Of a stretch of 64,000 bases of DNA, positions 1 to 9,176 are shown in pieces; the stretch's first letter is position 1, and each line of letters begins with the position of its first letter. The notes beneath the pieces are model-generated. The model ran no database searches. It worked only from the letters and a program-made list of their open reading frames with translations, and had not been told where the DNA came from. The stretch is from Acinetobacter sp. ANC 3832. GTDB lineage: Bacteria; Pseudomonadota; Gammaproteobacteria; Pseudomonadales; Moraxellaceae. The stretch is from NCBI RefSeq assembly GCF_002135415.1, contig NZ_NEGJ01000014.1:1-64000 (forward strand), in the 5' to 3' direction. The position numbers were made by a program, and so were the translations under genes.

Positions 1-159
1 ATCGGAGTAGGTTTGATTTCGACCTTTTTTGCCTTGTGATTGTGCATACCACTGTGTCTTTGGATTAAACCAAATGGAAATATTGCCTCGGTTAATTAAG
101 GCTTGATTATAGGAGGACCAATTGGTTGTACGATAAATTTTAGGTATAGGCTTATTCAT
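1..159 (-). CDS. IS5-family transposase, N-terminal part
   Basis: The minus strand from 159 to 1 is an uninterrupted frame of 53 codons that starts MNKPIPKIYRTTNWSSYNQA and continues with the segment NRGNISIWFNPKTQWYAQ. This is the N-terminal signature of a common IS5-family DDE transposase of Acinetobacter and other gammaproteobacteria, an enzyme that cuts and joins element ends during transposition. The catalytic DDE residues lie beyond the window edge, so activity cannot be judged. Its ATG overlaps the TGA that ends the interrupted vgrG frame (ATGA), an accident of the insertion rather than a designed coupling. Confidence 0.8.
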   Translation of the reverse strand, partial: MNKPIPKIYRTTNWSSYNQALINRGNISIWFNPKTQWYAQSQGKKGRNQTYSD

Positions 160-189
160 TTTGAAATTATATTGCTGAATAAGCCTTCC
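1..189 (-). mobile_element. IS5-family insertion sequence, one end only
   Basis: The left edge holds the 5' end of an insertion sequence oriented to the left; the rest lies outside the window. On the minus strand the element appears to start near 189 with GGAAGGCTTATTCAGC, which resembles the GGAAGG start of IS5-type inverted repeats. About 30 bases later comes the transposase ATG at 159. The exact boundary and the target duplication cannot be fixed because the other end is not visible. The element has landed inside a vgrG gene. Confidence 0.75.
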
Positions 190-1430
190 ATGCTAGATTT
201 GTGCAACAAAGCCGTTCTGGCTTGCCACTGACTTTGGCTTAAAAGTTGATTAACCTGATCTGTCAGATCTTTTGGTAAATTGTTTTGATTATAAAAAGAC
301 TTAGAAATAACTAAAAATTCTTTATCAGATCCACTATGTTGATCAATTTCAGGGTGGTCTTTAAATTCAAACCAATATCCGACTTGAATATCACGGACTG
401 TACTTTTTGCAACGAATTTCTTCGCTTGAGTATCAAAATAACTTTTCCAATTTTTATTCAATTTTTCAATTTGCTTATTATTCGATGCTGTTACGCCATC
501 TTCACCTTTCAGGTCTTGTATCCAAGCTGGACTCACATTCCATGCCTGCTCTAAACCTAAGCTCACATTGTCATAATTTTCACTGTGCTTATGCTTACTA
601 TGAATAGTTCCACTACCTTCCTCTTGTACTAAAGCATCAGCCTGCCACCGTTGCACATGAACAGCGGTTGATTGCAAAGAACGCTTTCCAATAAAACTGG
701 TAATGCTGTCTTGTTTTTCTGTAGCACTCGAACGATGGTAGCGGATATTTCGACGAGTCAGTGCTTGAAATTGGTTATTGTTATCAATCAATCTTAATTT
801 TTGTGGTTGAATTTCAGCTGTCACATTCAGTACAAAAAGTACAGCTTCATCAATAAGCCAATTAATTCCTTCGCTACGCATTAAGCGTGTTAAAAAGTCA
901 AAATCTGTTTCATTCATTTGCATTACAAATGGACGAACATCGTAATTATTTTGTAAACCTGCTAAATCTAAACTTAAACTCGCCGCTAGAATTGAACTCC
1001 TTTCTTGCCATTCACTGAAGAGTGTTTGAATAATTTCAACCACAGATTTATTCATGAATACTCGACTATTGCGACGCTTATGCCACAATGACGTAGGATC
1101 TTCTAAAATAAATTTATATAAAGTTAATGATCCATCACTTTGTCCCTGACTTGCTTCTGTAATAATTCCTGTTGTTCTAAAAAGTAGACCTTTATCTGTA
1201 ACTTGATCAATTGAAGCTTGGCAACCAATGAATTTTTTTAATGATATTGTTGCATCAGTAGATAGACAAATGAGCTCAATTCTCAATCCTTTATTTAGGC
1301 TATGCTGACCATCAATGCGTTGCAGAAATACTTGGCTATTTAAAGTAGCATTCGAGAATTGAATATGAATTGCACGTTTTTGTGCTGACAAGCCTAGTTG
1401 CTCTAAAGCGGATTGAATATTATTAAGCAT
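156..1430 (-). pseudogene. vgrG: Type VI secretion spike protein VgrG, truncated by IS insertion
   Basis: VgrG trimers form the tip of the type VI secretion needle and carry effectors. The frame starting at the ATG at 1430 (MLNNIQSALEQLGLSAQKRA) shows the VgrG/gp27-like N-terminal half: the FLQRIDGQHSLNKGLRIEL strand, the phage gpD-like core with FILEDPTSLW, and DFDFLTRLMRSEGINW. About 413 native residues remain; the frame then enters the IS end at about 189 and stops after some ten IS-encoded residues. The gp5-like needle and the C-terminal region that docks effectors are missing here, so the product should not assemble a working spike. The longer reading from TTG at 1442 is less likely. No other T6SS genes are in view, so this is probably an orphan vgrG island. 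Confidence 0.85.
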
Positions 1431-1442
1431 TTTTATGACCAA

Positions 1443-2188
1443 TATTTATTAGAAAAATAATTTAAAAAACAAAGAATAAAATGTATCAATTTTTTAATAT
1501 TAGATAAATTATAATATTAACCACGTACAATTTTCAATCAAAAGTTGAATGAAAACTTTTAAAATATTAAAAATCTCAACCTTAAATTATTAATATTTGT
1601 TTAAAATCAAATATTTAATAAATTTTATATATCAAATATTCATTAAAAACCTATTTTCAAACAACGTCATTAGATGAAATTGAAAAATGTGGAAGTTATT
1701 ACAATAAAAGCCAAACAGCTATACCTTATCAAAAGTGTTGAGTTATTTATAGAATTTACAATGAGCGTTTGATATTTCTTGGAAAGAGCCAAGAACTAGT
1801 AATAAGTTCACAAGCTATTCAAGCATTATTTTTTGCTTGATGATGTTTACAATAAGGACATAACGAAAATATCGAGTCTCTGCCAAACAATGCATCAAGA
1901 ATTTATGATTACATTTTAGTTTCCATAGAAAAATTTAGATAAAATAAATGTAATTTTTAAGTAAGTATTCTTTATCTTAAAAACTTTTTTTACTACACCT
2001 AAATTTGCTAGTATTAGCCTTCAAAGAAATGATGTTAATGAGTCATATTGTCTCAATCATTTTGATACAACATCTTTTATATATTTTTTGAACATTTAAC
2101 ATCGTTCCTTTGAATAAACAATGAAACTGGTTAATAACCAAAATTTTATTCATTTATATTTTTTGTTAAAACATAAGGGTTTAACACA
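1443..2188. other. Intergenic region upstream of mutS with a possible decayed ORF
   Basis: This is a 746-base, very AT-rich gap between the divergent vgrG and mutS. No complete gene was found. In one plus-strand frame, 1622 to 1840 reads as 71 sense codons broken only by a TGA at 1739. The second half reads VIYRIYNERLIFLGKSQELV, which looks protein-like, but I do not recognise the family. It may be the remnant of a small gene next to the vgrG island. The mutS promoter must lie in the last 150 bases. Confidence 0.4.
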
Positions 2189-4843
2189 ATGCATATGCAA
2201 GAAATCACGGCTGATCTCTCCTCTCATACGCCGATGATGCAACAATTTTTAAAAATAAAAATGCAGCATCCTGATTCTTTATTATTTTATCGAATGGGTG
2301 ATTTCTACGAGCTATTTTTTGATGATGCACGTAAAGCAACAAAACTATTGGGCATTACACTCACGCATCGTGGTAAAGCCGATGGTGAACCTATTCCAAT
2401 GGCAGGCGTGCCTTATCATGCCGCAGAAGGGTATATAGCACGTCTTGTAAAAATGGGCGAAGCTGTGGTGATCTGTGAACAAGTCGGTGAAGTGACTGGT
2501 AAAGGTCCTGTAGAACGTGCTGTTGTGCGAATTATTACACCGGGAACTTTAACAGATGATGCTTTGCTCACAGCGCATCAAAGTTCAAATTTAGTAGCGC
2601 TATGTTTCCAACAAAATCAAATTGGTATAGCCCTGCTTGATTTAAGTGCAGGTATTTTCAAAGTTCAGCAACAAGAGTTTAAAACTGAACAACTTGCAAT
2701 TGAATTATCACGTTTAATGCCAAGTGAACTTTTAGTTGATGAAAATATTGTTGATCCTAATATTATTGAGCAAATTAAAAAACAAATTGATTGTCCGATT
2801 ACCAAGCGACCGAATGTCGATTTCAACCTCAATAATGCACAAAAAACCTTATGTGATCAGTTTGCAGTATCTACCCTTTCAGGCTTCGGGATTGATCATT
2901 TACCTTTAGCCAAAGCTGCTGCAGCAGCACTCATCCACTATGCCAAAGAAACGCAAAAAACAGCTTTACCGCATATACGCTCGATTAAATTAGAACAAAG
3001 TAGTGACTTTATTGCACTAGACCCTGTCACTCGTCGTAATTTAGAAATCATTGAGCCTTTATTTGAGCACGGTACATCATTATTTTCTTTAATCAATGAC
3101 TGCCAAACTGCAATGGGCGGACGCTTACTCAGTCGTACGCTGATGCAACCGATTCGTGATACTGCATTATTAGAAAATCGCTTAGATGCAATTGATGCTT
3201 TACTTAAAGGCTATCATGAGTCTCCTGTTCGGTTAGTTCTGAAAGAAATTGGTGATATTGAACGTGTTCTCAGCCGTATTGCATTAGGCAGTGCCCGTCC
3301 CCGTGATTTAGTTCAGTTACGCCAAGCATGTGCAAAAATCCCCTTTTTACGTCATGCAATTCAACCGATTATTCATGCAAAACAATCAAAACTTATTCAA
3401 GAATTAAATGAAGAGTTGGGTGATTTTAATGGTTTGCATCAACATTTAATATCTGCAATTGTCGATAATCCGCCTGTATTACTGCGTGATGGTAATGTTA
3501 TTGCAGAAGGTTTTGATGATGAGTTAGACGAGCTACGTAAAATTCGTGATCATGCAGGTCAATTCCTGATTGATCTAGAAATTCAAGAACGTGAACGTAC
3601 AGGCGTTAATACTTTAAAAATCGGCTATAACCGTGTCAGTGGCTATTATATTGAATTAACCCGTGCTCAAGCGGAACAAGCACCTGATCATTATATTCGT
3701 CGTCAAACATTAAAAAATGCTGAACGTTATATCACCCCAGAATTAAAATCATTTGAGGATAAAGTCCTATCAAGTGAATCTCGTGCTCTCGCACGTGAAA
3801 AAATGTTGTTTGAAAAATTGCTTGAACAGCTTCGTGCTGATATAGGTAATTTGCAAATGATGAGCAGTGCGATTGCTCAAATTGATTTGGTGGTGAACTT
3901 TGCTCATCAAGCACGTTTAAAAAATTGGGCACGACCTGAATATAGCCCTGAAATAGGAATACAAATCATAGCAGGTCGCCATCCTGTGGTTGAAGCACTG
4001 ATTAAAACCCCATATACCCCGAATGATACGCATCTTGATTTTAACCATCGTATGGCGATTATTACAGGTCCCAATATGGGCGGTAAATCAACGTTCATGC
4101 GCCAAACAGCGTTGATCAGCCTTCTAGCATATTGCGGTTGTTTTGTTCCGGCTCAATCAGTCAAACTTGGACCGATTGACCGTATTTTTACCCGTATTGG
4201 TTCAGCAGATGATTTATCTTCTGGCAAATCAACCTTTATGGTGGAAATGACGGAGACATCGCAAATTTTGCATCATGCGACCAACCAATCATTAGTATTG
4301 ATGGATGAAGTTGGACGAGGAACCAGTACCTATGATGGTTTATCTTTAGCTTGGGCATGCGTACTCGATTTAACCAAACGTATCAAATGCTTATGTTTAT
4401 TTGCCACACATTACTTTGAATTAACAGAATTAAGCAAAGAAACAGCAATTGATAATTACCATGTGACAGCCAAAGAATTGAATGGTAATTTAATTTTATT
4501 GCATAAAGTTCAACAAGGTCCAGCAAGTCAAAGTCATGGTTTACAGGTTGCTAAACTTGCGGGAATCCCAGCAAGTGTGATTAAAGAAGCGCAAAAGCGT
4601 TTACGTATTTTGGAAAAGCAACAGCAGCAGCAATTGCAATCTGTGGTGCAAAATGATTTATTCGCGGAAGTACAACTTGAGCCTGAACTTATTGAATCAG
4701 AAATGATTGAAACTATTGTCGAAATTGAGAAAGCTTCACCTGTATTAGATGCACTGGCTGATTTAGATGTCGATGATCTGACGCCTCGCCAAGCATTGGA
4801 ACAATTGTATCAACTTAAGCAACTTTTAAAAATCAAAGCCTAA
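2189..4843 (+). CDS. mutS: DNA mismatch repair protein MutS
   Basis: MutS binds base mismatches and small loops in DNA and starts methyl-independent mismatch repair with MutL. The protein has 884 residues, close to the family norm. The mismatch-reading F-Y-E motif is at 39-41 in MGDFYELF, the Walker [10 protein letters not shown] at about 627-635, and the Walker B with signature [10 protein letters not shown] near 705-714. A glutamine-rich linker is followed by QNDLF at about 821-825, which fits the beta-clamp binding motif, and the C-terminal [16 protein letters not shown] is the tetramer-forming end. The start at 2189 has a modest AAGGG ribosome site; ATG at 2195 is an alternative. It is transcribed alone and ends in a strong terminator. 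All key motifs look intact. Confidence 0.98.
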   Translation: MHMQEITADLSSHTPMMQQFLKIKMQHPDSLLFYRMGDFYELFFDDARKATKLLGITLTHRGKADGEPIPMAGVPYHAAEGYIARLVKMGEAVVICEQVGEVTGKGPVERAVVRIITPGTLTDDALLTAHQSSNLVALCFQQNQIGIALLDLSAGIFKVQQQEFKTEQLAIELSRLMPSELLVDENIVDPNIIEQIKKQIDCPITKRPNVDFNLNNAQKTLCDQFAVSTLSGFGIDHLPLAKAAAAALIHYAKETQKTALPHIRSIKLEQSSDFIALDPVTRRNLEIIEPLFEHGTSLFSLINDCQTAMGGRLLSRTLMQPIRDTALLENRLDAIDALLKGYHESPVRLVLKEIGDIERVLSRIALGSARPRDLVQLRQACAKIPFLRHAIQPIIHAKQSKLIQELNEELGDFNGLHQHLISAIVDNPPVLLRDGNVIAEGFDDELDELRKIRDHAGQFLIDLEIQERERTGVNTLKIGYNRVSGYYIELTRAQAEQAPDHYIRRQTLKNAERYITPELKSFEDKVLSSESRALAREKMLFEKLLEQLRADIGNLQMMSSAIAQIDLVVNFAHQARLKNWARPEYSPEIGIQIIAGRHPVVEALIKTPYTPNDTHLDFNHRMAIITGPNMGGKSTFMRQTALISLLAYCGCFVPAQSVKLGPIDRIFTRIGSADDLSSGKSTFMVEMTETSQILHHATNQSLVLMDEVGRGTSTYDGLSLAWACVLDLTKRIKCLCLFATHYFELTELSKETAIDNYHVTAKELNGNLILLHKVQQGPASQSHGLQVAKLAGIPASVIKEAQKRLRILEKQQQQQLQSVVQNDLFAEVQLEPELIESEMIETIVEIEKASPVLDALADLDVDDLTPRQALEQLYQLKQLLKIKA

Positions 4844-4847
4844 ATAG

Positions 4848-4895
4848 ATAGGATCTAAGTCCGTCATATAAATACAGACTTAGATCCTATTTTTA
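4848..4895 (+). terminator. Rho-independent terminator of mutS
   Basis: A perfect 14-bp stem (ATAGGATCTAAGTC paired with GACTTAGATCCTAT), a 15-nt loop and a T-rich tail start five bases after the mutS stop codon. Confidence 0.9.
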
Positions 4896-5209
4896 TTGTT
4901 ATTTAGTTCCGTAAACATTTTTTATTTAAAACTTGTGCTATTTCTAAATTATAAAAAAAGATAAGCTTATTACACATTCGACAACAATCTTGTCTAAACA
5001 AAGACGGTTACATCTTACACGGTCTAAATAGAGTCTCAATTTCATAAAAAATGCAAAATCCATCACATTTTCAAACATGCAAGTATAAATAAAATTGATT
5101 CAGTAGGATCATCTATATTAAATATCAATAAAAGGAATTGTTAGTTGCACGGGTTTTCCCTAAAATACAGCATTATTCATTAGAACCGTATTTTTAGGTA
5201 GCTGACGCC
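4896..5209. other. Intergenic region between mutS terminator and fdxA
   Basis: This 314-base gap holds the fdxA promoter near its right end. I see no ORF of note and no further hairpin in the rest. Confidence 0.5.
5138..5166 (+). promoter_or_regulatory. Likely sigma-70 promoter of fdxA
   Basis: TTGTTA at 5138-5143 and TAAAAT at 5161-5166 are separated by 17 bases and lie about 44 bases before the fdxA ATG. This fits a vegetative promoter. It is inferred from spacing and consensus only. Confidence 0.5.
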
Positions 5210-5533
5210 ATGACCTTTGTTGTCACTGAAAATTGTATTAAGTGTAAATATCAAGACTGCGTAGAAGTTTGCCCTGTCGACTGCTTCTATGAAGGCCCTA
5301 ACTTTCTTGTCATCAACCCAGATGAATGTATTGACTGTGCATTGTGTGAACCTGAATGCCCTGCAAATGCAATTTTCTCAGAAGATGAGTTACCAGAAGG
5401 CCAGGAAGTCTTTATTGATCTCAATACCGAACTTTCACAGAAATGGCCGAATATCACGCAAATTGGTGATCAACCTGCTGATCGTGAAGAATGGAATGGC
5501 AAACCAGATAAGCTTCAGTATTTAGAAAAATAA
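5210..5533 (+). CDS. fdxA: 7Fe ferredoxin FdxA
   Basis: This small cytoplasmic electron carrier holds one [3Fe-4S] and one [4Fe-4S] cluster. The cysteine pattern is C9, C12, C17, C21 then C40, C43, C46, C50, with prolines after C21 and C50. That matches Azotobacter-type 7Fe ferredoxins of about 107 residues. By family analogy C9, C17 and C50 would bind the 3Fe cluster and C21, C40, C43 and C46 the 4Fe cluster. The C-terminal tail after residue 55 is typical of this class. The gene is monocistronic, with a clear promoter and a hairpin terminator directly behind it. The mutS-fdxA order is common in Acinetobacter and Pseudomonas. The electron partner is not shown by the context. Confidence 0.97.
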   Translation: MTFVVTENCIKCKYQDCVEVCPVDCFYEGPNFLVINPDECIDCALCEPECPANAIFSEDELPEGQEVFIDLNTELSQKWPNITQIGDQPADREEWNGKPDKLQYLEK

Positions 5534-5539
5534 TATTGG

Positions 5540-5569
5540 AAAAGATCAGCTTATGCTGATCTTTTCTTT
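5540..5569 (+). terminator. Terminator of fdxA
   Basis: AAAAGATCAGC pairs with GCTGATCTTTT across a TTAT loop, followed by a T-rich tail. It lies 6 bases after the stop codon. Confidence 0.9.
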
Positions 5570-5669
5570 TGTTCCGCACTTAAAACGTACATTTTTTTGC
5601 AATTTATACTAAATTCATCCTTAAATTTAGACTAGAATAAATCGTTATTTATATCAGCACATATTTAAA

Positions 5670-6389
5670 ATGAAAGATATTTTGAAGAGTTTACTGACTC
5701 TCAGTGTAATTCCGCTGGTGATGATTGGATGTACCTCTTCCCCTCAAAAAGGTAAAACTATTTCGACACCCAATGGTCATCGAATTTTTATTCCACAAGA
5801 AAAAATTGCAATAGAACATCCGATTCCACAAAAAGTAATGCCTAATTCATATCGAAATTGGTTAATTGACATCGATAACCAAGCACGTGCGCGTGATTAT
5901 GAACGTTTTTTAGAAAAAAATAGTGTCGGAAATATTATTCCCAGTTTTGAATTATTTAGAACAGCGCGTGACTGGGATAAATGTGGTAAATCAGAATACA
6001 TGATTCCAAGCAGTGAAATATGGAGCAACCAAGTTCCGACTTTAAAAGTTTTTAAATATTTAGTTGCTTCTAAAGTGCTCACTGATTTTACCGTAACTTC
6101 GGTGTACCGAGATTTGCCGTTGAATCAATGTGCAGGTGGTGCAGGTTCTTCACGTCACTTATTTAATTCAGCCATTGATTTTCGTATTGGCCCTGTCAAT
6201 CCACAACCTGAAGATTATGCTTATATTGAAAATACCAAATTTAGACTATGTCAGTTTTGGGCTCAATATGGTCAAAGTTTAAACATGGGATTAGGGCTCT
6301 ATGCTTCGGGTCAAATTCATATTGATACGCAAGGTTACCGTACATGGGGACCTGATTTAAGTCGAAATAGCTCGATGTGTCATTTTTAA
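5670..6389 (+). CDS. M15-family D-Ala-D-Ala carboxypeptidase-like lipoprotein
   Basis: The 239-residue product is probably a membrane-anchored peptidoglycan peptidase. Residues 1-21 form a lipoprotein signal ending in the lipobox VMIGC, with C21 as the lipidation site. The C-terminal half has the zinc-site pattern of the M15 (VanY/DacY-like) fold: SSRHLFNSAIDFRI supplies H163 and D170, and GQIHIDTQGYRTWG supplies H217. That set of three ligands supports a metallopeptidase that trims stem peptides. The region between residues 40 and 120 is not recognisable. No neighbour in the same pathway is present; the gene stands alone with its own terminator. The family is clear from the motifs, but the substrate is inferred. 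Confidence 0.75.
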   Translation: MKDILKSLLTLSVIPLVMIGCTSSPQKGKTISTPNGHRIFIPQEKIAIEHPIPQKVMPNSYRNWLIDIDNQARARDYERFLEKNSVGNIIPSFELFRTARDWDKCGKSEYMIPSSEIWSNQVPTLKVFKYLVASKVLTDFTVTSVYRDLPLNQCAGGAGSSRHLFNSAIDFRIGPVNPQPEDYAYIENTKFRLCQFWAQYGQSLNMGLGLYASGQIHIDTQGYRTWGPDLSRNSSMCHF

Positions 6390-6407
6390 TCAATACATTA
6401 TTATTTC

Positions 6408-6431
6408 AAGAGGTCATCAGACCTCTTTTTT
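6408..6431 (+). terminator. Terminator of the M15-like lipoprotein gene
   Basis: AGAGGTC pairs with GACCTCT across an ATCA loop and is followed by six T residues. Confidence 0.85.
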
Positions 6432-6555
6432 ATATCTTTCATTTATAAAAAACTGAATATAAAATACACATCAATCCATACTAAAATTGCACTCTATTCT
6501 GAAAAGTTTACAATACACATAACGTAAATCAAGTGACATTATTTAGGTAATTAAT

Positions 6556-7221
6556 ATGCAACAAATGTGGTCAGACATCGATGCTTATATCGAGGCACAT
6601 TTAATCCCAGAAGATCCAATTCTTACACAAACTTTAAAAAATACGGAAGATAAAGGCTTTCCTGACCACTTAGCCGTTGCTGCCAATCAGGGCATGCTTT
6701 TACAAATGCTCATTCAAATGAATAAATGTAAACGTGTCTTAGAGTTAGGCACATTTGCTGCATATAGCACCATGTGGCTTGCTCGTGCATTGCCTGAAGA
6801 TGGTTATATTCTAACCATTGAAGGTCGTGATACGCATGCTGCTTTAGGTCAAGAAAATATCGACAATGCTAAACTACCACAGACAATCGATCTTAAAGTG
6901 GGTCCTGCCGCTGATATCTTAAAAGCACTTCCTAAAGATTTTGAAGCTTTTGATTTTATTTTCATCGATGCCGATAAACAAAGTTATCCTGAATACTTAG
7001 AGTTAAGTCTTGGTCTTTCACATTCAGGTACCATTATTGTGCTCGATAATGTCATTCGTGCAGGTGATATTTTAGATGATAAAAATCATAAACCGAGTAT
7101 CGAAGGTATTCGTGATATGTATAAACTGATGCAAAATCATCCAAAAATTTTATCAAGCACGGCTTTACAAACCATCGGCAGTAAGGGTCATGATGGTTTC
7201 GCGATTGCGATTGTGAAATAA
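6556..7221 (+). CDS. SAM-dependent O-methyltransferase (family 3)
   Basis: This 221-residue protein belongs to the caffeoyl-CoA/catechol O-methyltransferase-like family. The SAM-binding motif I is VLELGTFAAYSTMWLARALP at about residues 56-75. The acidic FDFIFIDADKQSYPEY segment carries the metal- and substrate-site aspartate, and IIVLDNVIRAGDILD is the next conserved block. Bacterial members methylate small catechol-like hydroxyls with a divalent metal; the physiological substrate here is unknown. The length is typical. The gene is alone between two hairpin terminators, so no operon partner narrows the role. Confidence 0.88.
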   Translation: MQQMWSDIDAYIEAHLIPEDPILTQTLKNTEDKGFPDHLAVAANQGMLLQMLIQMNKCKRVLELGTFAAYSTMWLARALPEDGYILTIEGRDTHAALGQENIDNAKLPQTIDLKVGPAADILKALPKDFEAFDFIFIDADKQSYPEYLELSLGLSHSGTIIVLDNVIRAGDILDDKNHKPSIEGIRDMYKLMQNHPKILSSTALQTIGSKGHDGFAIAIVK

Positions 7222-7252
7222 ATCATCAACAAAATAGTGTAATTTTCATCTA

Positions 7253-7285
7253 AATAAACCTCTATTTTTATAGAGGTTTATTTTT
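7253..7285 (+). terminator. Terminator of the O-methyltransferase gene
   Basis: AATAAACCTCTAT pairs perfectly with ATAGAGGTTTATT across a short T-loop, with further T residues behind it. Confidence 0.88.
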
Positions 7286-7335
7286 AATCACCGTTCATTT
7301 CCTGTACATGAGTTTTAATTCACTTTTTTCTAAAG

Positions 7336-7370
7336 TTATCCCCTGAACTTGTTTGTATAATTGTGGATAA
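7336..7370. promoter_or_regulatory. Inverted pair of DnaA-box-like sites
   Basis: TTATCCCCT at 7336-7344 faces TGTGGATAA at 7362-7370. The second is the exact complement of the consensus DnaA box TTATCCACA; the first is a near match. No replication origin genes are nearby, so this is at most a titration or regulatory site. Confidence 0.35.
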
Positions 7371-7555
7371 CTCTAGTATTACTAATTAACCTACTGAAAT
7401 TGTATCATTTTTATTAAGAGGTTATTTTTTGCTCTGTCATTTTAAAGATTGATTCACAATCTCTTGCTTTTATAAAAGCAAGACTTTTGCATATAAAATT
7501 TAAATTTTATTGATAAAAATGCCATAAATTTTTATCTTCATCGCATTTTTATTTT

Positions 7556-7571
7556 TGTGATATAAATCACA
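7556..7571. promoter_or_regulatory. CRP/Vfr-like palindrome TGTGA-N6-TCACA
   Basis: TGTGATATAAATCACA is a perfect match to the E. coli CRP half-site pattern. It lies just behind the stop codon of the universal stress gene. With one more base pair per side it can also form a 7-bp hairpin (TTGTGAT/ATCACAA) on either strand, so a weak terminator role is an alternative. Confidence 0.4.
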
Positions 7572-7584
7572 ATTAAAGCATCGG

Positions 7585-8427
7585 TTATTTCACAACTAAC
7601 AGTGGCACAGTTGCATTACGAAAGATACTTGTTGTGACACTACCCAAGAAAAATTGATGAATTTTACTGTGACTAAATGCACCCAATACAATTAACTGAA
7701 TTTGATGCTGTTGTTGGTAATCCAATATATTTTCAGCGACATCACCATAACGATATTCAACTACAACATCAAAACCCGCTTCTCTTAAAAAAAGTGAAGG
7801 CTGATTTAAAATTTCAGGATTATCTCCAACATAAAGTAAATGGCACTGTAACTGTCTCAATAAATCACTTTTTGCCACACGCTGTAGCATGTCTTTACAA
7901 GTCGGCGAATATTCGTATGCAAAAATAAATCGTGTCGGTGGCTTAAAGGTTTCTCCTACCGTTAACACTGTGCATTTCGCACCTCGGATAAAATTTTCTA
8001 CATTACTGCCTATGGATTTATTCTTTTCTGCTGAACGCTCACCAACACGACCAATCACAACAAAATCATTGTCTCGCAAAGCACTAAAACTCTGCTCGAG
8101 AAAATCACCTTTTTCTTGAATATGACTCGGTGTAATTCCATATTTTTCTTGAATCATCTCAGAAATATGAGTTAGCAGATTATTACTATAATCCAAAGCC
8201 AATTCACTTTGCTTTTGCTCTAATTCTGCTAACTCTTTCAGTAACATAGCATTACTTTCAAAGCCAATCACACCACTAATTTCACCTAAATGATAACTCG
8301 CAGGATAATAATCAAGTACTTGTAACAGTACCAATTCTCGTTGAGTTTTATGTGCAATCCAAGCTGCCGCTTCTGCTAAAGCGTTGATGCAAGGTGATGA
8401 ATCAATACAAGCAATAACACGGTTCAT
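7585..8427 (-). CDS. Tandem-domain universal stress protein (UspE-like)
   Basis: The 280-residue protein contains two Usp folds, roughly residues 1-155 and 160-280. The first begins MNRVIACIDSSPC and ends with the nucleotide-site region GRVGERS followed by GSNVENFIRGAKCTVLTV. The second ends GAFSHSKIHQFFLGSVTTSI followed by FRNATVPLLVV, the G-x(2)-G-x(9)-GS type loop of ATP-binding Usp proteins. The start has a good GAGAGG ribosome site seven bases upstream. Proteins of this type help cells survive starvation, oxidants and low oxygen; the exact ligand is unknown. A CRP-like palindrome lies just behind the gene rather than in front of it, so it does not obviously regulate this gene. Confidence 0.9.
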   Translation of the reverse strand: MNRVIACIDSSPCINALAEAAAWIAHKTQRELVLLQVLDYYPASYHLGEISGVIGFESNAMLLKELAELEQKQSELALDYSNNLLTHISEMIQEKYGITPSHIQEKGDFLEQSFSALRDNDFVVIGRVGERSAEKNKSIGSNVENFIRGAKCTVLTVGETFKPPTRFIFAYEYSPTCKDMLQRVAKSDLLRQLQCHLLYVGDNPEILNQPSLFLREAGFDVVVEYRYGDVAENILDYQQQHQIQLIVLGAFSHSKIHQFFLGSVTTSIFRNATVPLLVVK

Positions 8428-8558
8428 TTTAGCCTCTCTTTGGCATTACAGCCCTAGGTCTATTTGTTATTTTTAAACTAGCATAAGTTTTTTCTGCTTT
8501 GAACTGCTTTATGTAATTCATTCCATAAATAAATTAAGTATTTGTACAGAATGTAAAA

Positions 8559-9176
8559 TTAGTCACGATAACGAATCATTTTTGCAGGATTTCCTACCAC
8601 AATTTCTCTTTCCAATACATCTTTCGTTACCATACTATTCATGCCCACGACAGCATGCGCACCTATTTTAACGCCATCTTTAATACCTACATGCGCGCCT
8701 AACCAAACATCTTTTTCTATTTCAATCCCTTTAGAACTCACAGGCTGTTGATAAATCGGTTGCGCTAAATCCATACCATGGTCAAAGGCGTATAAATGGC
8801 AGTAAGCGGCAATACGGACCTGATTATGTAATTTTATACCTGCTCGTCCACCATCTAAAATACAGTGATGATTAATTGCGACTTCATTACCAATCTCCAA
8901 TGGACCATGCAAGGTACAATCGGCAGCAATAAAAGAATTGTCGCCAATCGTAATTTTGCGTCCAGGCTCTGCAAAAATATGTGCTAAAGGTGAAATAAAA
9001 CAATTTTCACCAATTTCAACCGTTTCCATACTCATTAAATAAGCTTGATATTCCTTTTGCCACTCTTCTGCCCAGACACGATTTTTCAGTTTTAATGACC
9101 AATACAACCACGGCATATAATTTAAACGATGCTTATGTTGTTCACGATATTTTAATAAAGGGTCTTGTTCAGTCAT
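8559..9176 (-). CDS. Hexapeptide-repeat acyltransferase (maltose/galactoside acetyltransferase-like)
   Basis: The 205-residue protein has a left-handed beta-helix built from hexapeptide repeats, seen as IGENCFISPLAHI, ITIGDNSFIAADCTLHG, IGNEVAINHHCIL and IEKDVWLGAHVGIKDGVKIG. It ends in the family hallmark VVGNPAKMIRYRD. Such enzymes move acetyl or other acyl groups from CoA to sugars or related acceptors and work as trimers. The N-terminal 55 residues form a helical extension. The ATG overlaps the stop of the upstream yigZ-like gene by eight bases (ATGACTGA), so the two are translationally coupled. The acceptor is unknown; no sugar-biosynthesis cluster is near. Confidence 0.85.
   Translation of the reverse strand: MTEQDPLLKYREQHKHRLNYMPWLYWSLKLKNRVWAEEWQKEYQAYLMSMETVEIGENCFISPLAHIFAEPGRKITIGDNSFIAADCTLHGPLEIGNEVAINHHCILDGGRAGIKLHNQVRIAAYCHLYAFDHGMDLAQPIYQQPVSSKGIEIEKDVWLGAHVGIKDGVKIGAHAVVGMNSMVTKDVLEREIVVGNPAKMIRYRD

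Larger units (their letters stand above)
7286..7584. other. Structured intergenic region between convergent gene ends
   Basis: Both flanking genes end here, so no promoter is required, yet the stretch is rich in signals. There is a DnaA-box pair at 7336-7370, a hairpin AGATTG/CAATCT at 7446-7462, a perfect 20-bp palindrome at 7463-7482, an 8-bp AAAAATGC/GCATTTTT hairpin with a T-rich tail at 7515-7556, and a CRP-like palindrome at 7556-7571. No ORF is convincing. A small RNA gene is possible but unproven. Confidence 0.4.

Noticed and set aside
1811..1905. Minus-strand short frame with CPYCKHHQAKNNA
   Set aside because: Only about 27 codons after a stop, without a start codon context; the C-x-x-C pattern alone does not support a gene.
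7336..7370. Replication origin
   Set aside because: Only two DnaA-type sites, no AT-rich unwinding repeats of the right form and no dnaA, dnaN, gidA or rpmH nearby.
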